NCBI GenBank assembly: GCA_002026165.1
Contig: MWOS01000113.1
Coordinates: forward strand, 130 to 50,549
Direction: 5' to 3'
Source: Prochlorococcus sp. HOT208_60m_813G15
Lineage (GTDB): Bacteria; Cyanobacteriota; Cyanobacteriia; PCC-6307; Cyanobiaceae
Length of the DNA stretch: 50,420 bases
Made by a program: the position numbers and the translations under genes. Positions 18,868-28,244 of this stretch are shown here, piece by piece; the stretch's first letter is position 1; the number at the start of each line of letters is the position of its first letter. The notes under the pieces are model-generated. The model saw only the letters and a program-made list of their open reading frames with translations, ran no database searches and was not told the DNA's origin.

Positions 18868-19976
18868 TGAATGATTTTGATCAATTAAATAATCTTTTCC
18901 CAAGACCAAGAGAAGAAATTATAAATATGCAGTCTTACTCTGCACCTTTAGAAAATAGAAGAAATTTACTCCGATTAGACTTTAATGAAAATACTATAGG
19001 TCCAAGCCCTAAAGTTTTCGAAGCATTACAAGCGATAAAATTAAATGAGATTGCAATTTATCCAGAATATAATTTATTAAAAAATTTTTTATGTGATAAA
19101 TATCTTGATTCAAGAAAATTTGATAATAATGAAATAGGAATTTTCAATGGAGCAGACGCAGCAATAAATGCAATCTTCAATTGCTTTGGAGAAAAAGATC
19201 AAATATTTCTAACCACGAATCCAACTTTTGGTTACTATTCTCCTTGTTCAGAAATGAGAGGAATGAAGAAAATAACTTGTTCTTACATTGGAGAAAATTT
19301 TCTATTTCCCATCGAAGAATTTAGTGAAAAAATTATAAAGTATGATCCAAAGTTAATATTTATTTGTAATCCAAATAATCCGACAGGAACAGTTTTAAGT
19401 TCTCAAGAGATAATTAACTTAGCAAATATCAATAATAATTCATTAATAATTGTTGATGAACTATATGAGAAATTTAATGGAGATAGTCTTCTAGAATCGA
19501 TAGATTTTGAAAAGAATAACAACATACTAATAATCCAATCTCTCTCAAAAACAGCAGGTTTAGCTGGTTTAAGAATAGGTTTTACTTTTGGCAATAAAAA
19601 TTTAATTAATTACATTAATAAAGTTACAGGACCATATGATGTAAATAGCTATGCCATAACGGCAGCATTAGCAGCACTTAAAGACAAATCATATATTGAT
19701 AATTATGTTTTAGAAGTAAAAAAAGCAAGGGAATGGATTTTAAATAAATTTAAATCAACAAAAATTAGAACTCATTTTAGTGGTGGTAATTATTTCTTAA
19801 TTTGGCCAAAAAAAGATCCGACAATTTTAATACAAAAGATGAGAGAAAAAGGTATTCTTATCAGAAGTATGGAAAACAAAAAAGATATTGGTAAGTCAAT
19901 AAGGGTTAGTATTGGAACAAAAGAACAAATGATTTTTTTCTGGGACAATTATAAGGTCTTAGATTTAATAAATTAA
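18867..19976 (+). CDS. hisC: Histidinol-phosphate aminotransferase (HisC family)
   Basis: A fold-type I PLP aminotransferase of 369 residues, probably acting in histidine synthesis. It has the HisC N-terminal pattern LRLDFNENTIGPSPKV (about 35-50), NPNNPTG (168-174), Asp197, the PLP lysine Lys228 in SLSKTAGLAG and Arg236. A separate cobalamin-type relative is at 4006. Other aminotransferases with relaxed specificity share these motifs, so the exact substrate is inferred. Its ATG overlaps the argS stop by one base, and its 3' end overlaps the convergent MBL-like gene by 4 bases. Confidence 0.8.
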   Translation: MNDFDQLNNLFPRPREEIINMQSYSAPLENRRNLLRLDFNENTIGPSPKVFEALQAIKLNEIAIYPEYNLLKNFLCDKYLDSRKFDNNEIGIFNGADAAINAIFNCFGEKDQIFLTTNPTFGYYSPCSEMRGMKKITCSYIGENFLFPIEEFSEKIIKYDPKLIFICNPNNPTGTVLSSQEIINLANINNNSLIIVDELYEKFNGDSLLESIDFEKNNNILIIQSLSKTAGLAGLRIGFTFGNKNLINYINKVTGPYDVNSYAITAALAALKDKSYIDNYVLEVKKAREWILNKFKSTKIRTHFSGGNYFLIWPKKDPTILIQKMREKGILIRSMENKKDIGKSIRVSIGTKEQMIFFWDNYKVLDLIN

Positions 19977-20698
19977 TTGCCAAAAATATAAATTGTATTT
20001 TGATCGATTCTTTTAGGTTTTATTTGAAAATCTTTTCCAACATACTTTACTTTAAAATTTTTCATATTTTCGATAAACAAATCAGCATTTGAGAAATCAC
20101 ATTCTTTGTTAAATTTTTTGCCACGAGCAAAATGAACCGGAATAACTACATTAGGTTTTAAAAGCTTAACTATTCTTGAAGCCTCTTGCCCATCATAAGA
20201 TTTTATTCCTCCTCCAATTGAAATAAATAAGATATCTGGGCGAGACAAAATAATTTGATTATTGATATCAATATCACCTGCAGCGCCTCCCATATGAACA
20301 ATTTTAAGATCATTCTGCTCCCAACTCCACACAGTTGCCATCCCAAATCTTCTTCCATCTACTCTGTCATGTGGAACGGAAATTCCATTTAATAAAATAT
20401 CCTCAAATTGATAGATTCCTGGCTCTACAAACATTAATTTGTTATTAGGATTATATCCTTCATCTAGAAGCCTAGAACTAGCCAAAATAAAATCCGCGTT
20501 GACTTCTTTTGGCTCTTTTAAATTGCTTGCACAACCTATTGCTTTAAAGGGATTTATAAGAATCGATTTTTCAGAACTATTAATTAAGAAACTACTATGT
20601 CCAAGACTTTTTATTACTAAATTCCTTGCCAATAATGAAGTAGGTAAAAAAGAGCTAAATAATATAAAAAAGAAAATGTTTTTAATTTGAGAAATCAT
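19973..20698 (-). CDS. Exported metallo-beta-lactamase-fold protein with degenerate metal site
   Basis: The 241-residue protein starts with a hydrophobic signal-like segment (about 7-23, ending near LLARN). The body resembles UlaG-type MBL-fold proteins: GHSSFLI with His34, VPHDRVDG with His110, VHMGGAAGD with His135 and VVIPVHF with His189. At the position of the diagnostic HxHxDH motif, after NADFILAS, the sequence reads S-S-R-L-L-D-E (74-80), so the metal-binding histidines are missing and only an Asp remains. It may be a non-catalytic or binding protein. It is the last gene of the minus-strand prfB-to-trpG run, 20 bases after trpG. Confidence 0.72.
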   Translation of the reverse strand: MISQIKNIFFFILFSSFLPTSLLARNLVIKSLGHSSFLINSSEKSILINPFKAIGCASNLKEPKEVNADFILASSRLLDEGYNPNNKLMFVEPGIYQFEDILLNGISVPHDRVDGRRFGMATVWSWEQNDLKIVHMGGAAGDIDINNQIILSRPDILFISIGGGIKSYDGQEASRIVKLLKPNVVIPVHFARGKKFNKECDFSNADLFIENMKNFKVKYVGKDFQIKPKRIDQNTIYIFGN

Positions 20699-20718
20699 AT
20701 TATGAATTTTCTTGTATT

Positions 20719-21315
20719 TTACTTTTGTTCTGCCATTTTTAGAAAATTACTAATTAATTTATGACCAAATTGTGTCAATACACTTTCAGGATGAAACTGT
20801 ACTCCATGTAAATGCTTATATTCTTTGTGAGAAATAGCCATAATAGTTGAGTCTTCTAAAGTCGCAGTTATATCGAAACAAGTTGGTAATGAACTTGAAT
20901 CAACTATAAGACTATGATATCTAGTCGCCACAAATGGAGTCTCGATATCTTTAAACAAACCTTTTTGATTATGAAATATTTTGGATGTCTTACCATGCAT
21001 AAGTTCTTTCCCAACTATAACCTTACCTCCAAAAGCTTGGGCCAAAGCTTGATGCCCTAAACAAACTCCTAATGTCGGAATATTTTTAGATAATTTTTTA
21101 AGTATTGGCAGACAAATTCCAGATTGATCTGGATTTCCAGGACCTGGAGATAATAGGATGCCACTAGGATTTAGTTTGATAATTTCATCTAGAGTAATTT
21201 CATCATTTCTTTTAACTATTAATTCTTTAGTTATTTCATGCTCAACAGAAAGTTCTCCTAAATATTGAACAAGGTTATATGTAAAACTATCGTAATTATC
21301 AATAACAAGAAACAT
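20719..21315 (-). CDS. trpG: Anthranilate / aminodeoxychorismate synthase, glutamine amidotransferase subunit
   Basis: Supplies ammonia from glutamine to the chorismate-using partner (TrpE or PabB) for tryptophan or folate synthesis. The 198-residue class I amidotransferase has its triad intact: Cys85 in GVCLGHQALAQAFGG, and His175 and Glu177 in FHPES. The N-terminal NYDSFTYNLVQYLG and LLSPGPGNPDQSG segments are typical. I cannot tell TrpG from PabA; many cyanobacteria use one subunit for both. It follows dgkA with a 2-base gap. Confidence 0.93.
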   Translation of the reverse strand: MFLVIDNYDSFTYNLVQYLGELSVEHEITKELIVKRNDEITLDEIIKLNPSGILLSPGPGNPDQSGICLPILKKLSKNIPTLGVCLGHQALAQAFGGKVIVGKELMHGKTSKIFHNQKGLFKDIETPFVATRYHSLIVDSSSLPTCFDITATLEDSTIMAISHKEYKHLHGVQFHPESVLTQFGHKLISNFLKMAEQK

Positions 21316-21317
21316 AT

Positions 21318-21737
21318 TTATATAGATTCAAATAACAACTTAATTTTAGGAACAAAAATATATACAGCAATAATAACAGAATTAATAGAAGCTAATAACA
21401 CTGCTCCTGCAGAAGTATCTTTTGAAATTTTAGCCAAACTACTAAATTCTTTTTTCACTACTAAATCAACTATTGATTCAATAGATGTGTTTAATATTTC
21501 TAATATTAAAACAGACATAATTGTGGCAATCAAAATTACATAATTACTTTGACTAATTTGCAGTAAAAAACCAATCATTAAACTTGTAACTGCAAAAATT
21601 AATTGAATTTTAAAATTTCTTGAAGTTTCTAATACGTAACTAATTCCACTAAAAGCATACTTAAAACTTTTTAATACATTACTAGAAGTTTTATATGGTT
21701 CTATTCTATTTTTTAGAGAGTTTATTTTTTTGTCCAT
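21318..21737 (-). CDS. dgkA: Diacylglycerol/undecaprenol kinase (DgkA family)
   Basis: A small integral-membrane lipid kinase of 139 residues. Three hydrophobic segments are visible (about 47-60, 66-82 and 112-132). The family active-site motif EILNTSIESIVDL (about 84-96) is clear. Its N-terminal stretch of some 25 polar residues precedes AFSGISYVLETSRNFKIQ, the usual first conserved helix. In Gram-positive relatives the substrate is undecaprenol; which lipid is used here is not known. The gene is packed between ybeY (6 bases) and trpG (2 bases), an order I recall in other cyanobacteria. Confidence 0.9.
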   Translation of the reverse strand: MDKKINSLKNRIEPYKTSSNVLKSFKYAFSGISYVLETSRNFKIQLIFAVTSLMIGFLLQISQSNYVILIATIMSVLILEILNTSIESIVDLVVKKEFSSLAKISKDTSAGAVLLASINSVIIAVYIFVPKIKLLFESI

Positions 21738-21743
21738 AGATTT

Positions 21744-22283
21744 TTAATCTAATTTTTTAATTAAATATTCCTGAAAATTTAACATATTTTCTAAATCAAG
21801 ATCATTATTATGTTCCCATCCCAAAAGATGTAAAAATCCATGACTAGCCAACCAGAGCATTTCTTTATAGATTGAATGTTTATATTCATAAGATTGCTCA
21901 AGTGCGATCTCTAATGAGATAAATATATCTCCCAACTCTATATGATCTAAATTATTTAGAGATTCATCAGAAATAATTGGAAAAGATAGAACGTCAGTTG
22001 GTCCATTTTTTTGCATCCACTTTTGGTTCATAAAAGCAATTTCTTGATTTGATATTATCTGTAAGCCTAATGAAAAAGATTTTTTTTCAAAAATGAAATT
22101 TGGCAATTTATAATCGTCTTTTTTTAATATTATTTTTATCCAAGATAAAAAAACTTTCTCCCAAAAATTAGATTCAAAAATTAGCTTATTTTTAGAATCT
22201 TTTAACTTATTTGAAAATTGAGAAAATTCATTACATTTAAAAACCAAATCTAAATTTAGTTCAGAAATAATTTTTTCTGTCAT
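21744..22283 (-). CDS. ybeY: Endoribonuclease YbeY (16S rRNA maturation)
   Basis: A metal-dependent RNase that takes part in 16S rRNA 3'-end processing and ribosome quality control. The zinc-binding motif is present near the C-terminus as [11 protein letters not shown] (about residues 149-159), with Glu in place of the more usual Asp before the third His. The central LSFPI segment after QKNGPTDV also fits the family. The N-terminal 50 residues are less conserved and Lys/Asn-rich. It lies 6 bases after the small membrane-protein gene and just upstream of dgkA. Confidence 0.93.
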   Translation of the reverse strand: MTEKIISELNLDLVFKCNEFSQFSNKLKDSKNKLIFESNFWEKVFLSWIKIILKKDDYKLPNFIFEKKSFSLGLQIISNQEIAFMNQKWMQKNGPTDVLSFPIISDESLNNLDHIELGDIFISLEIALEQSYEYKHSIYKEMLWLASHGFLHLLGWEHNNDLDLENMLNFQEYLIKKLD

Positions 22284-22289
22284 ACATTC

Positions 22290-22472
22290 TTATAAAGGAA
22301 TATTAGGCTTACCTATTGTGGCTACAAGTATTAATATCCCAATTAAAACTAGAAAGGTTATTGAAAAATGAGAAATACTTTTTGAACCCTTCTTTACCAT
22401 ATTTCGCATAGCAAGCTTTATAAAGCTTGGAGGGGCAACTTGTTTTTCTATATTTTCGTTTTTATTTTTCAT
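22290..22472 (-). CDS. Small single-pass membrane protein (DUF3285-like)
   Basis: A 60-residue protein with a polar N-terminus containing PPSFIKLAMRNMVKKG and one C-terminal hydrophobic helix (about 38-54, FLVLIGILILVATIG). This pattern fits the cyanobacterial DUF3285 family as I remember it; no function is known. It sits 3 bases after prfB and 6 bases before ybeY, all on the minus strand, so tight operon placement supports that it is a real gene. Confidence 0.75.
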   Translation of the reverse strand: MKNKNENIEKQVAPPSFIKLAMRNMVKKGSKSISHFSITFLVLIGILILVATIGKPNIPL

Positions 22473-22475
22473 TAG

Positions 22476-23598
22476 TTATTCAATAGATTCATTAGAAGAA
22501 ATATTATTGCGTAATAATTCATGAATAAATGGTTCAAGTCCACCATCTAAAACACTATCTAAGTCGTTAGTCTCCTGCATAGTTCTGAGATCTTTTACCA
22601 TTTGATAGGGATGGAAAACATAATTTCTTATTTGATTTCCCCATGCAGCTTCCACGATATCACCTTTAATATCAGCGACTTCTGCAGCTCTTTGTTCTTT
22701 AGCAATCACTAGTAGTTTAGACTTAAGAAGTAACATAGCTTTTTCTTTATTTTGTAATTGAGATCTTTCTTGTGTACATCTTACTGAAATACCCGAAGGC
22801 AAATGAACAATTCTCACCGCTGTTTCTACTTTATTAACATTTTGTCCTCCAGCCCCACCGGATCTACTTGTTGTAATTTCTAAATCTTTTTCAGGTATAT
22901 CAAGTGAAATATTATCATCTAGTTTTGGCATGACCTCCACCCCAGCAAAGCTGGTTTGTCTTTTACCATTAGCATTGAAAGGAGAAATTCTTACTAATCT
23001 ATGAGTTCCTTTTTCATGTTGTAAATATCCGTATGCATATTTTCCATCAATTTCAAAAGTTACACTTTTGATACCTGCTTCTTCTCCTTGAGATAATTCA
23101 TTGATAATTAACTTCATTTGATTATTATCGGCCCATCTTGAATACATTCTCAATAAGATCTCTACCCAATCCTGAGCATCTGTTCCACCAGCACCTGCGT
23201 TAATAGAAACTACTGCTCCTTCCTTATCGTATTCACCACATAACAATCTTTCAAATTCCCATTTATCTAAATTCTCTCTTAATTTCTTTAAGCCATGCTT
23301 GGATTCCAAAATCATTTCCTCTTCTGGTTCTAAATAATAAAGCTCAAGAGAGGCATTAGCATCAGAAATAAAAGTTTTCCATTTATCCAACAATTCAAGT
23401 TGTGCCTTAACATCATCAAGGATTAACATTTGTTTTTTCGCTTCTTCTTGATTCTCCCAAAATTCAGGCTGAGCAGAAATTTGCTCTAACTCTCTCCTTT
23501 TCGCTTTTAATCTTGGAACGTCAAAGACAATCCTGAGCATTACCCAGGCGCTCTGTTAATTCCGAAAGATCTTTTTTGAAATCTGTAATATCTATCAA
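22476..23598 (-). CDS. prfB: Peptide chain release factor 2, expressed through programmed +1 frameshift
   Basis: RF2 recognises UGA and UAA and releases the finished peptide. The main frame (to 22476) contains the tripeptide determinant SPF in [11 protein letters not shown] and the catalytic GGQ in [11 protein letters not shown]. The N-terminal 25 codons lie in another frame, starting probably at TTG 23598, and encode a [20 protein letters not shown] segment typical of RF2. That frame ends in CTT TGA C at 23526-23520, the canonical RF2 shift site, with an AGG six bases upstream of the CTT. A +1 shift skipping the T joins -CL to [13 protein letters not shown] and gives about 373 residues, the normal RF2 length. 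The first base of the start codon is uncertain (TTG 23598 or ATT 23601). Confidence 0.95.
23520..23534 (-). promoter_or_regulatory. prfB autoregulatory +1 frameshift site
   Basis: Read on the minus strand, AGG (23534-23532) precedes CTT TGA C (23526-23520). In E. coli and most bacteria the in-frame UGA pauses when RF2 is scarce. The ribosome, helped by the Shine-Dalgarno-like AGG, then slips on CUU into +1 and makes RF2. All elements are in place here. Confidence 0.92.
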
Positions 23599-23674
23599 AA
23601 TAGAATTTAATCGTTATTTATAATCTAACAGGCACTTTTGTTTAATAGTATAAACTAAGTATTATTTTAAAAAA

Positions 23675-23929
23675 ATGTCCAAAGTTGAAATTTATACTTG
23701 GCAATACTGCCCATTCTGTATTCGAGCAAAATCACTTCTAAAGAAAAAAAATATAAATTTTACAGAATATAAAATAGATGGCGACGAAGATGCCAGAGCA
23801 TTGATGATTGAAAGAGCTGATGGTAGAAGAACATTACCACAAATATTTATAGATAATGAGGGTATCGGAGGCTGCGATGATCTCTATACATTAGAAAATG
23901 AAAATAAATTAGACTCATTATTGAACTAG
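23675..23929 (+). CDS. grxC: Glutaredoxin 3
   Basis: A small glutathione-dependent disulfide reductase of 84 residues. The dithiol active site CPFC is at 12-15, in the form [31 protein letters not shown] (about 57-74) has the cis-Pro TLPQ loop and GG-CDD glutathione-binding motif. It is divergent from prfB (76 bases) and directly upstream of gshB, so glutathione use and glutathione synthesis are encoded side by side. Confidence 0.95.
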   Translation: MSKVEIYTWQYCPFCIRAKSLLKKKNINFTEYKIDGDEDARALMIERADGRRTLPQIFIDNEGIGGCDDLYTLENENKLDSLLN

Positions 23930-23934
23930 ATCTT

Positions 23935-24858
23935 ATGAAATTTCTATTCGTAATAGATCCAATAAAAAATATAAATCCCTTAAAAGATTCAACTGCTGCT
24001 TTAATGCAAGCATCATCAAAAAAAAATATTGAAATCTGGAGTTGTACTCCTCAGGACCTTGAAGCTAGAGGTGATGAAGTATGGGCATCTTCCGTAAAAG
24101 TTGAAGTAAATCCGTGGATTTCTTTCAAAGATAATGATTGCATACCTCTCGCCGAATTTAATTGCATTTGGATGAGAAAAGATCCTCCTGTAAATGAGGC
24201 TTATTTATATGCAACCCATCTTTTAGAAGTTGCCGAAAGAAAAGGTGTAAAAGTAATCAACAAACCCTCATCGTTAAGAGCATGGAATGAAAAGCTAGGT
24301 GCTTTGAGATACAGCCACTTAATGGCACCTACAATAGTTGCGAGTAAGGTGAAAGATCTTATTAATTTTGCAAATATAAATAATGAAGTAGTCATAAAAC
24401 CTCTTGGAGGAAAAGGTGGTCAAGGTGTTATAAGGATAAATAAAAATTCTCCAGGTATTAAATCAATTATTGAATTAATCACTTCTCAAGAAGAATTACC
24501 CGTTATGATGCAAAAATTTATCCCTGAAGTCATAGAGGGTGATAAAAGAATAATTATCGTAAACGGTGAAGCAATTGGATCAATAAATAGGATTCCTCAA
24601 GGAGGCGATTTTAGGAGTAATTTAGCAATGGGAGGAAAGGCTGAACCAACATTATTAACAGAAAAAGAAAAAAGTATCTGCTCAGAATTATCTCAACACT
24701 TCAAAGATGAAGGTTTATTTTTTGTAGGTATTGATGTAATAAATGGAATGCTAAGCGAGATTAATGTAACCAGTCCAACAGGTTTAAGAGAAATAGAAAA
24801 TTTATCCAATAAGAAAGTTTCAGAGGAAGTTATTGAAAAATTAGTTGAAATTATCTAG
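23935..24858 (+). CDS. gshB: Glutathione synthetase
   Basis: Joins glycine to gamma-glutamylcysteine using ATP. The 307-residue protein is of the usual bacterial size and has ATP-grasp features: [17 protein letters not shown] (about 145-161), then [21 protein letters not shown], and a C-terminal [25 protein letters not shown] with the Mg-binding Glu and Asn. It starts 5 bases after grxC. Its last 8 bases overlap the convergent menF gene. Confidence 0.96.
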   Translation: MKFLFVIDPIKNINPLKDSTAALMQASSKKNIEIWSCTPQDLEARGDEVWASSVKVEVNPWISFKDNDCIPLAEFNCIWMRKDPPVNEAYLYATHLLEVAERKGVKVINKPSSLRAWNEKLGALRYSHLMAPTIVASKVKDLINFANINNEVVIKPLGGKGGQGVIRINKNSPGIKSIIELITSQEELPVMMQKFIPEVIEGDKRIIIVNGEAIGSINRIPQGGDFRSNLAMGGKAEPTLLTEKEKSICSELSQHFKDEGLFFVGIDVINGMLSEINVTSPTGLREIENLSNKKVSEEVIEKLVEII

Positions 24859-26263
24859 GACTTTTAGCGAAAAATATTTGTTTTACTATAGATTCAAATT
24901 TTAATTTAATCTCATCTATTTCTTTCTCTAAAACGGAGCCTGAAACTATACCTGAACCCGCAGTAAATTCAATATTTTCTTCAATATACCTTGCTCCTCT
25001 TATTGCTAAAAGAAATGAAGCATTTCCTGATGAATCAACCCAACCCATTGGAGAAGCATAATTTCCTCTAGGAAAAGACTCAAGAGTGTTTATCCAATCC
25101 AATGCTGCATTTTTTGGGTAACCACAAACAGCCGGAGATGGATGTAAGTTTTTAAGCAATTCAAAAGGACATATATTTTCAACTTTAGAGAAAATGAGTG
25201 TTTGCAAATGAGAAATCTCTCCAAATGAATTAACCTTAATATCACTTTTTTTAAAGTTTTTTATTTTTGAAACATCTAAACATTTAATCAAATACTGTGT
25301 TACGTAATTATGTTCCTTTAAGTCTTTAGTACTTTTTAGGAGTTTCTTAAAATTTGAATTAGTAGAGATAGTTCCAGCAAGAGCCTCCAAAGTTAAATTA
25401 GGGTTAATAAAAGAAAATAATTTTTCTGGAGATGCTCCAAACAAAATATCCTTACTATTTCTTTTCCAAACGTATCTACATGTATTTGGATGATTCTTTT
25501 TTAATCTTTTTAAAATTTCTACTAAATCTAATTTATTTTTAAATTTTATTTTAATCCTATTCGCTAAAACTATCTTTTCGAGAATACCTTTTTCTACCAA
25601 TTGAATTCCTCTATTTACTACTTTTTTCAAACTTGTATTAGAAGTTTCTAAGGAGTGCAAGAAATCATCAATAATAGGTAAATCAAAACTAGTTTTTAAG
25701 CCAGATGATTTTATTAATTCTGAGCCAGAATTAATAACTTGATTTCTAATTGTCCATATTTCTTCAATTAATGTTCTTAATGATGATTTACCTTCAACAT
25801 GGCCATTGATTCTTAACCAGCAATTATTATTACTTTGAATAATTAATATTTTTGGTAAGATAGCTTCCAAACTAGGGACATCAGAAGATAAATTTTTATT
25901 ATTCAAGTTTTCAGAAAAAGAAAATAAATAAATTATTTTTGAAAGTGCAGAGTTAGATGATTCATTAGTTAAGTTAATTAAATTTTTAAAATTCTCAGAA
26001 TTAAACTCTTTTGCCACCTCAAATCTTTTTGGACCATCCAAAGTAACATATTTACATTTCTCAAAAGCAAGATATGAAATTCCATTAGATTCCTCCCAAA
26101 ATGAAGAAAACGGATATTTATTTATAAACAATTCATATACTTCTAATAAATCAATACAAGGAATCTCAACACAAATACTTACTAATCCAGAATTCTCCAC
26201 TTTCTTATCGAAAGAGGAAAATACATCTTTTAAAAAATCTGTTAAGTTTAAATCATTTTTCAT
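24851..26263 (-). CDS. menF: Isochorismate synthase
   Basis: Converts chorismate to isochorismate, the first committed step of phylloquinone synthesis. The 470-residue protein has the chorismate-binding domain in its C-terminal half: [66 protein letters not shown] and the final AGSGIVSGS. The first 200 residues are weakly conserved and Ser/Asn/Leu-rich. Chorismate-binding enzymes are related, but the company of menA, menC and menE supports isochorismate synthase over TrpE/PabB. It is divergent from menA across a 101-base spacer that should hold both promoters. Confidence 0.9.
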   Translation of the reverse strand: MKNDLNLTDFLKDVFSSFDKKVENSGLVSICVEIPCIDLLEVYELFINKYPFSSFWEESNGISYLAFEKCKYVTLDGPKRFEVAKEFNSENFKNLINLTNESSNSALSKIIYLFSFSENLNNKNLSSDVPSLEAILPKILIIQSNNNCWLRINGHVEGKSSLRTLIEEIWTIRNQVINSGSELIKSSGLKTSFDLPIIDDFLHSLETSNTSLKKVVNRGIQLVEKGILEKIVLANRIKIKFKNKLDLVEILKRLKKNHPNTCRYVWKRNSKDILFGASPEKLFSFINPNLTLEALAGTISTNSNFKKLLKSTKDLKEHNYVTQYLIKCLDVSKIKNFKKSDIKVNSFGEISHLQTLIFSKVENICPFELLKNLHPSPAVCGYPKNAALDWINTLESFPRGNYASPMGWVDSSGNASFLLAIRGARYIEENIEFTAGSGIVSGSVLEKEIDEIKLKFESIVKQIFFAKSPR

Positions 26264-26364
26264 TACTTATTGAAAATAACTAAAAATCATGCAATAAAGT
26301 AAAAAATGTAACTCAATTTATAAACTACATTCAATAATGATCGAATTTTGTGAGTTAAATAAAA

Positions 26365-27282
26365 ATGGACGAAGATAAAAAAAAATTATGGAAACAAGCG
26401 ATAAAATGGCCTCTTTATTCTGTTGCCATACTTCCGGTATTAATAACAGGGGCTTATATACTCAATCAATATGAAAATGTAAAAATTTTTAATTTGATTG
26501 CATTTACTATAGCTGCAATTTTTATATTACTTTGGGAAAACCTAACTAATGATTTATTCGACGCAGAAACAGGAATCGATGAATTTAAATTCCATTCAAT
26601 TGTTAATCTTGTAAAAAATAAAAAAATCATTTCATTTATTGCATACACATCTTTAGTTATTGGTTTATTAATAATTTCAATTATTTCAGTATCAACAAAT
26701 ATAAACATTTTAATTTTGGTGGCATCTTGCTGCTTCTTAGGATATTTATATCAAGGACCTCCTTTTAGATTTGGCTATCAAGGCTTAGGAGAACCATTAT
26801 GTTGGCTTGCATTTGGACCTTTTGCCTACTCTGCAGTCTTAATTGCTTTAAATCCTTCTAATATTTATTTCGAAGATATTCCCTGGAAAGTTTCTTTATT
26901 ACTTGGTTCAGGACCTTCATTAGCAACTACTCTCGTATTATTTTGTTCTCATTTTCATCAAATTTCTGAAGATAAAAAGCATGGAAAAAATTCACCTTTA
27001 GTTCGCCTAGGAGCAAAAAAAGGTTCTCAATTTGTACCTTGGATAATTATTACAATTTATATTTTTCAACTTTTAACTATAGTTACTGGATTTATTCCAG
27101 TGTTTTGTATCCTTTATTTGATTAGTTTTCCTCAAGCTATAAGACTTATAAATTTATTAAAATCTTCATATAAAAGACCTTCTTCAATAAAAAATTCCAA
27201 ATTCGTCGCAATAAAATTTCAAACTCTTAATGGACTTGGCTTAATCACAGGATTAATATTTAATTACTTGCTTTATAAATGA
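26365..27282 (+). CDS. menA: 1,4-dihydroxy-2-naphthoate phytyltransferase
   Basis: Attaches the phytyl (or prenyl) chain to dihydroxynaphthoate, making the phylloquinone precursor used in photosystem I. The 305-residue protein is an UbiA-type membrane prenyltransferase with about eight hydrophobic segments. The first Asp-rich substrate motif is NDLFDAETGID (about 61-71), and the second loop has HQISEDKKHGKNSPLVRLG (about 199-217). The tail is hydrophobic. Its stop codon overlaps the start of menC by 4 bases. Confidence 0.93.
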   Translation: MDEDKKKLWKQAIKWPLYSVAILPVLITGAYILNQYENVKIFNLIAFTIAAIFILLWENLTNDLFDAETGIDEFKFHSIVNLVKNKKIISFIAYTSLVIGLLIISIISVSTNINILILVASCCFLGYLYQGPPFRFGYQGLGEPLCWLAFGPFAYSAVLIALNPSNIYFEDIPWKVSLLLGSGPSLATTLVLFCSHFHQISEDKKHGKNSPLVRLGAKKGSQFVPWIIITIYIFQLLTIVTGFIPVFCILYLISFPQAIRLINLLKSSYKRPSSIKNSKFVAIKFQTLNGLGLITGLIFNYLLYK

Positions 27283-28244
27283 ACTTAATATTTAAAAAAA
27301 AATCTTATAGTTTTCAGTTATCCACAAAATTAGAAAACTCTAAAACCACTTATCTTACAAAACTGGGTTGGATAATTAAATTAACAAGTAATAATAAAAA
27401 AATTGGGTTTGGAGAAGTTTCACCACTTCTAGAAGAAGACTTAAAAAAATGTGCAAAACAACTAAATATGATCCCTGAGAATGTAGAAGTATTTAATTTA
27501 TCTAAGAAAATAAATATTTTTCACCCATGCATTCAATCTGCAATAAATTCTGCATTAGCTGAGATAAATGGAAAAATAATTTTTAAAGAAAACTATGCCT
27601 TTGATGATATTGATAAAACAGCCATACTTTTAAATTCTGAAAATGTAATTTCAGAGCTAAATGAAATTAAAAAAAGACAATCTAATATTGGAAAATCAGT
27701 AACCATAAAATGGAAAGTAGCATTAAGAGATAATAATGAGGAAGAAGCAAATTTAGAAGAAATTTTAAGCCGAATAGGCAATAATATTAAGTTAAGAATA
27801 GATGCTAATGGTTCTTGGGGGAGAAAGATAGCTAATAGATGGGCTGATATTCTGAAAGATAACAAAAATATAGATTGGTTAGAACAACCTCTCTGTGTTG
27901 ATGATATTGAAGGAATGAAAGAACTAAACAAAAAAATCCCAATAGCCTTAGACGAGTCACTTTTAAAATTTCCAACTTTGATTGATGAGTGGAAGGGTTG
28001 GCAAATTCGAAGGCCTTCTCAAGAAAATAATCCAGTTAAGCTTTTAAGAGAATTAGAAAATAAAAAAGCTTTAATATCTATAAGTACCTCATTTGAAACT
28101 GGAATTGGGAAGAGATGGCTTTATCATTTATCATCTTTACAATTACAAGGACCAACTCCAAAAGTTCCTGGTTTAGCAATGAATAAATTCCCTAATTCGT
28201 TTCTATTTATAAATGAAGCAAAAAAGATATGGGATCAATTATGA
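27279..28244 (+). CDS. menC: o-Succinylbenzoate synthase
   Basis: Dehydrates SHCHC to o-succinylbenzoate in phylloquinone synthesis; it belongs to the enolase superfamily. The 321-residue protein has the barrel motifs: TIKWKVAL with a catalytic-type Lys, LRIDANGSWG with a metal-binding Asp, WLEQPL, IALDESL and SISTSFETGIG. The N-terminal lid segment GFGEVSPLLEED is also typical. It overlaps menA by 4 bases and the menE reading frame at its 3' end. Confidence 0.92.
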   Translation: MNLIFKKKSYSFQLSTKLENSKTTYLTKLGWIIKLTSNNKKIGFGEVSPLLEEDLKKCAKQLNMIPENVEVFNLSKKINIFHPCIQSAINSALAEINGKIIFKENYAFDDIDKTAILLNSENVISELNEIKKRQSNIGKSVTIKWKVALRDNNEEEANLEEILSRIGNNIKLRIDANGSWGRKIANRWADILKDNKNIDWLEQPLCVDDIEGMKELNKKIPIALDESLLKFPTLIDEWKGWQIRRPSQENNPVKLLRELENKKALISISTSFETGIGKRWLYHLSSLQLQGPTPKVPGLAMNKFPNSFLFINEAKKIWDQL

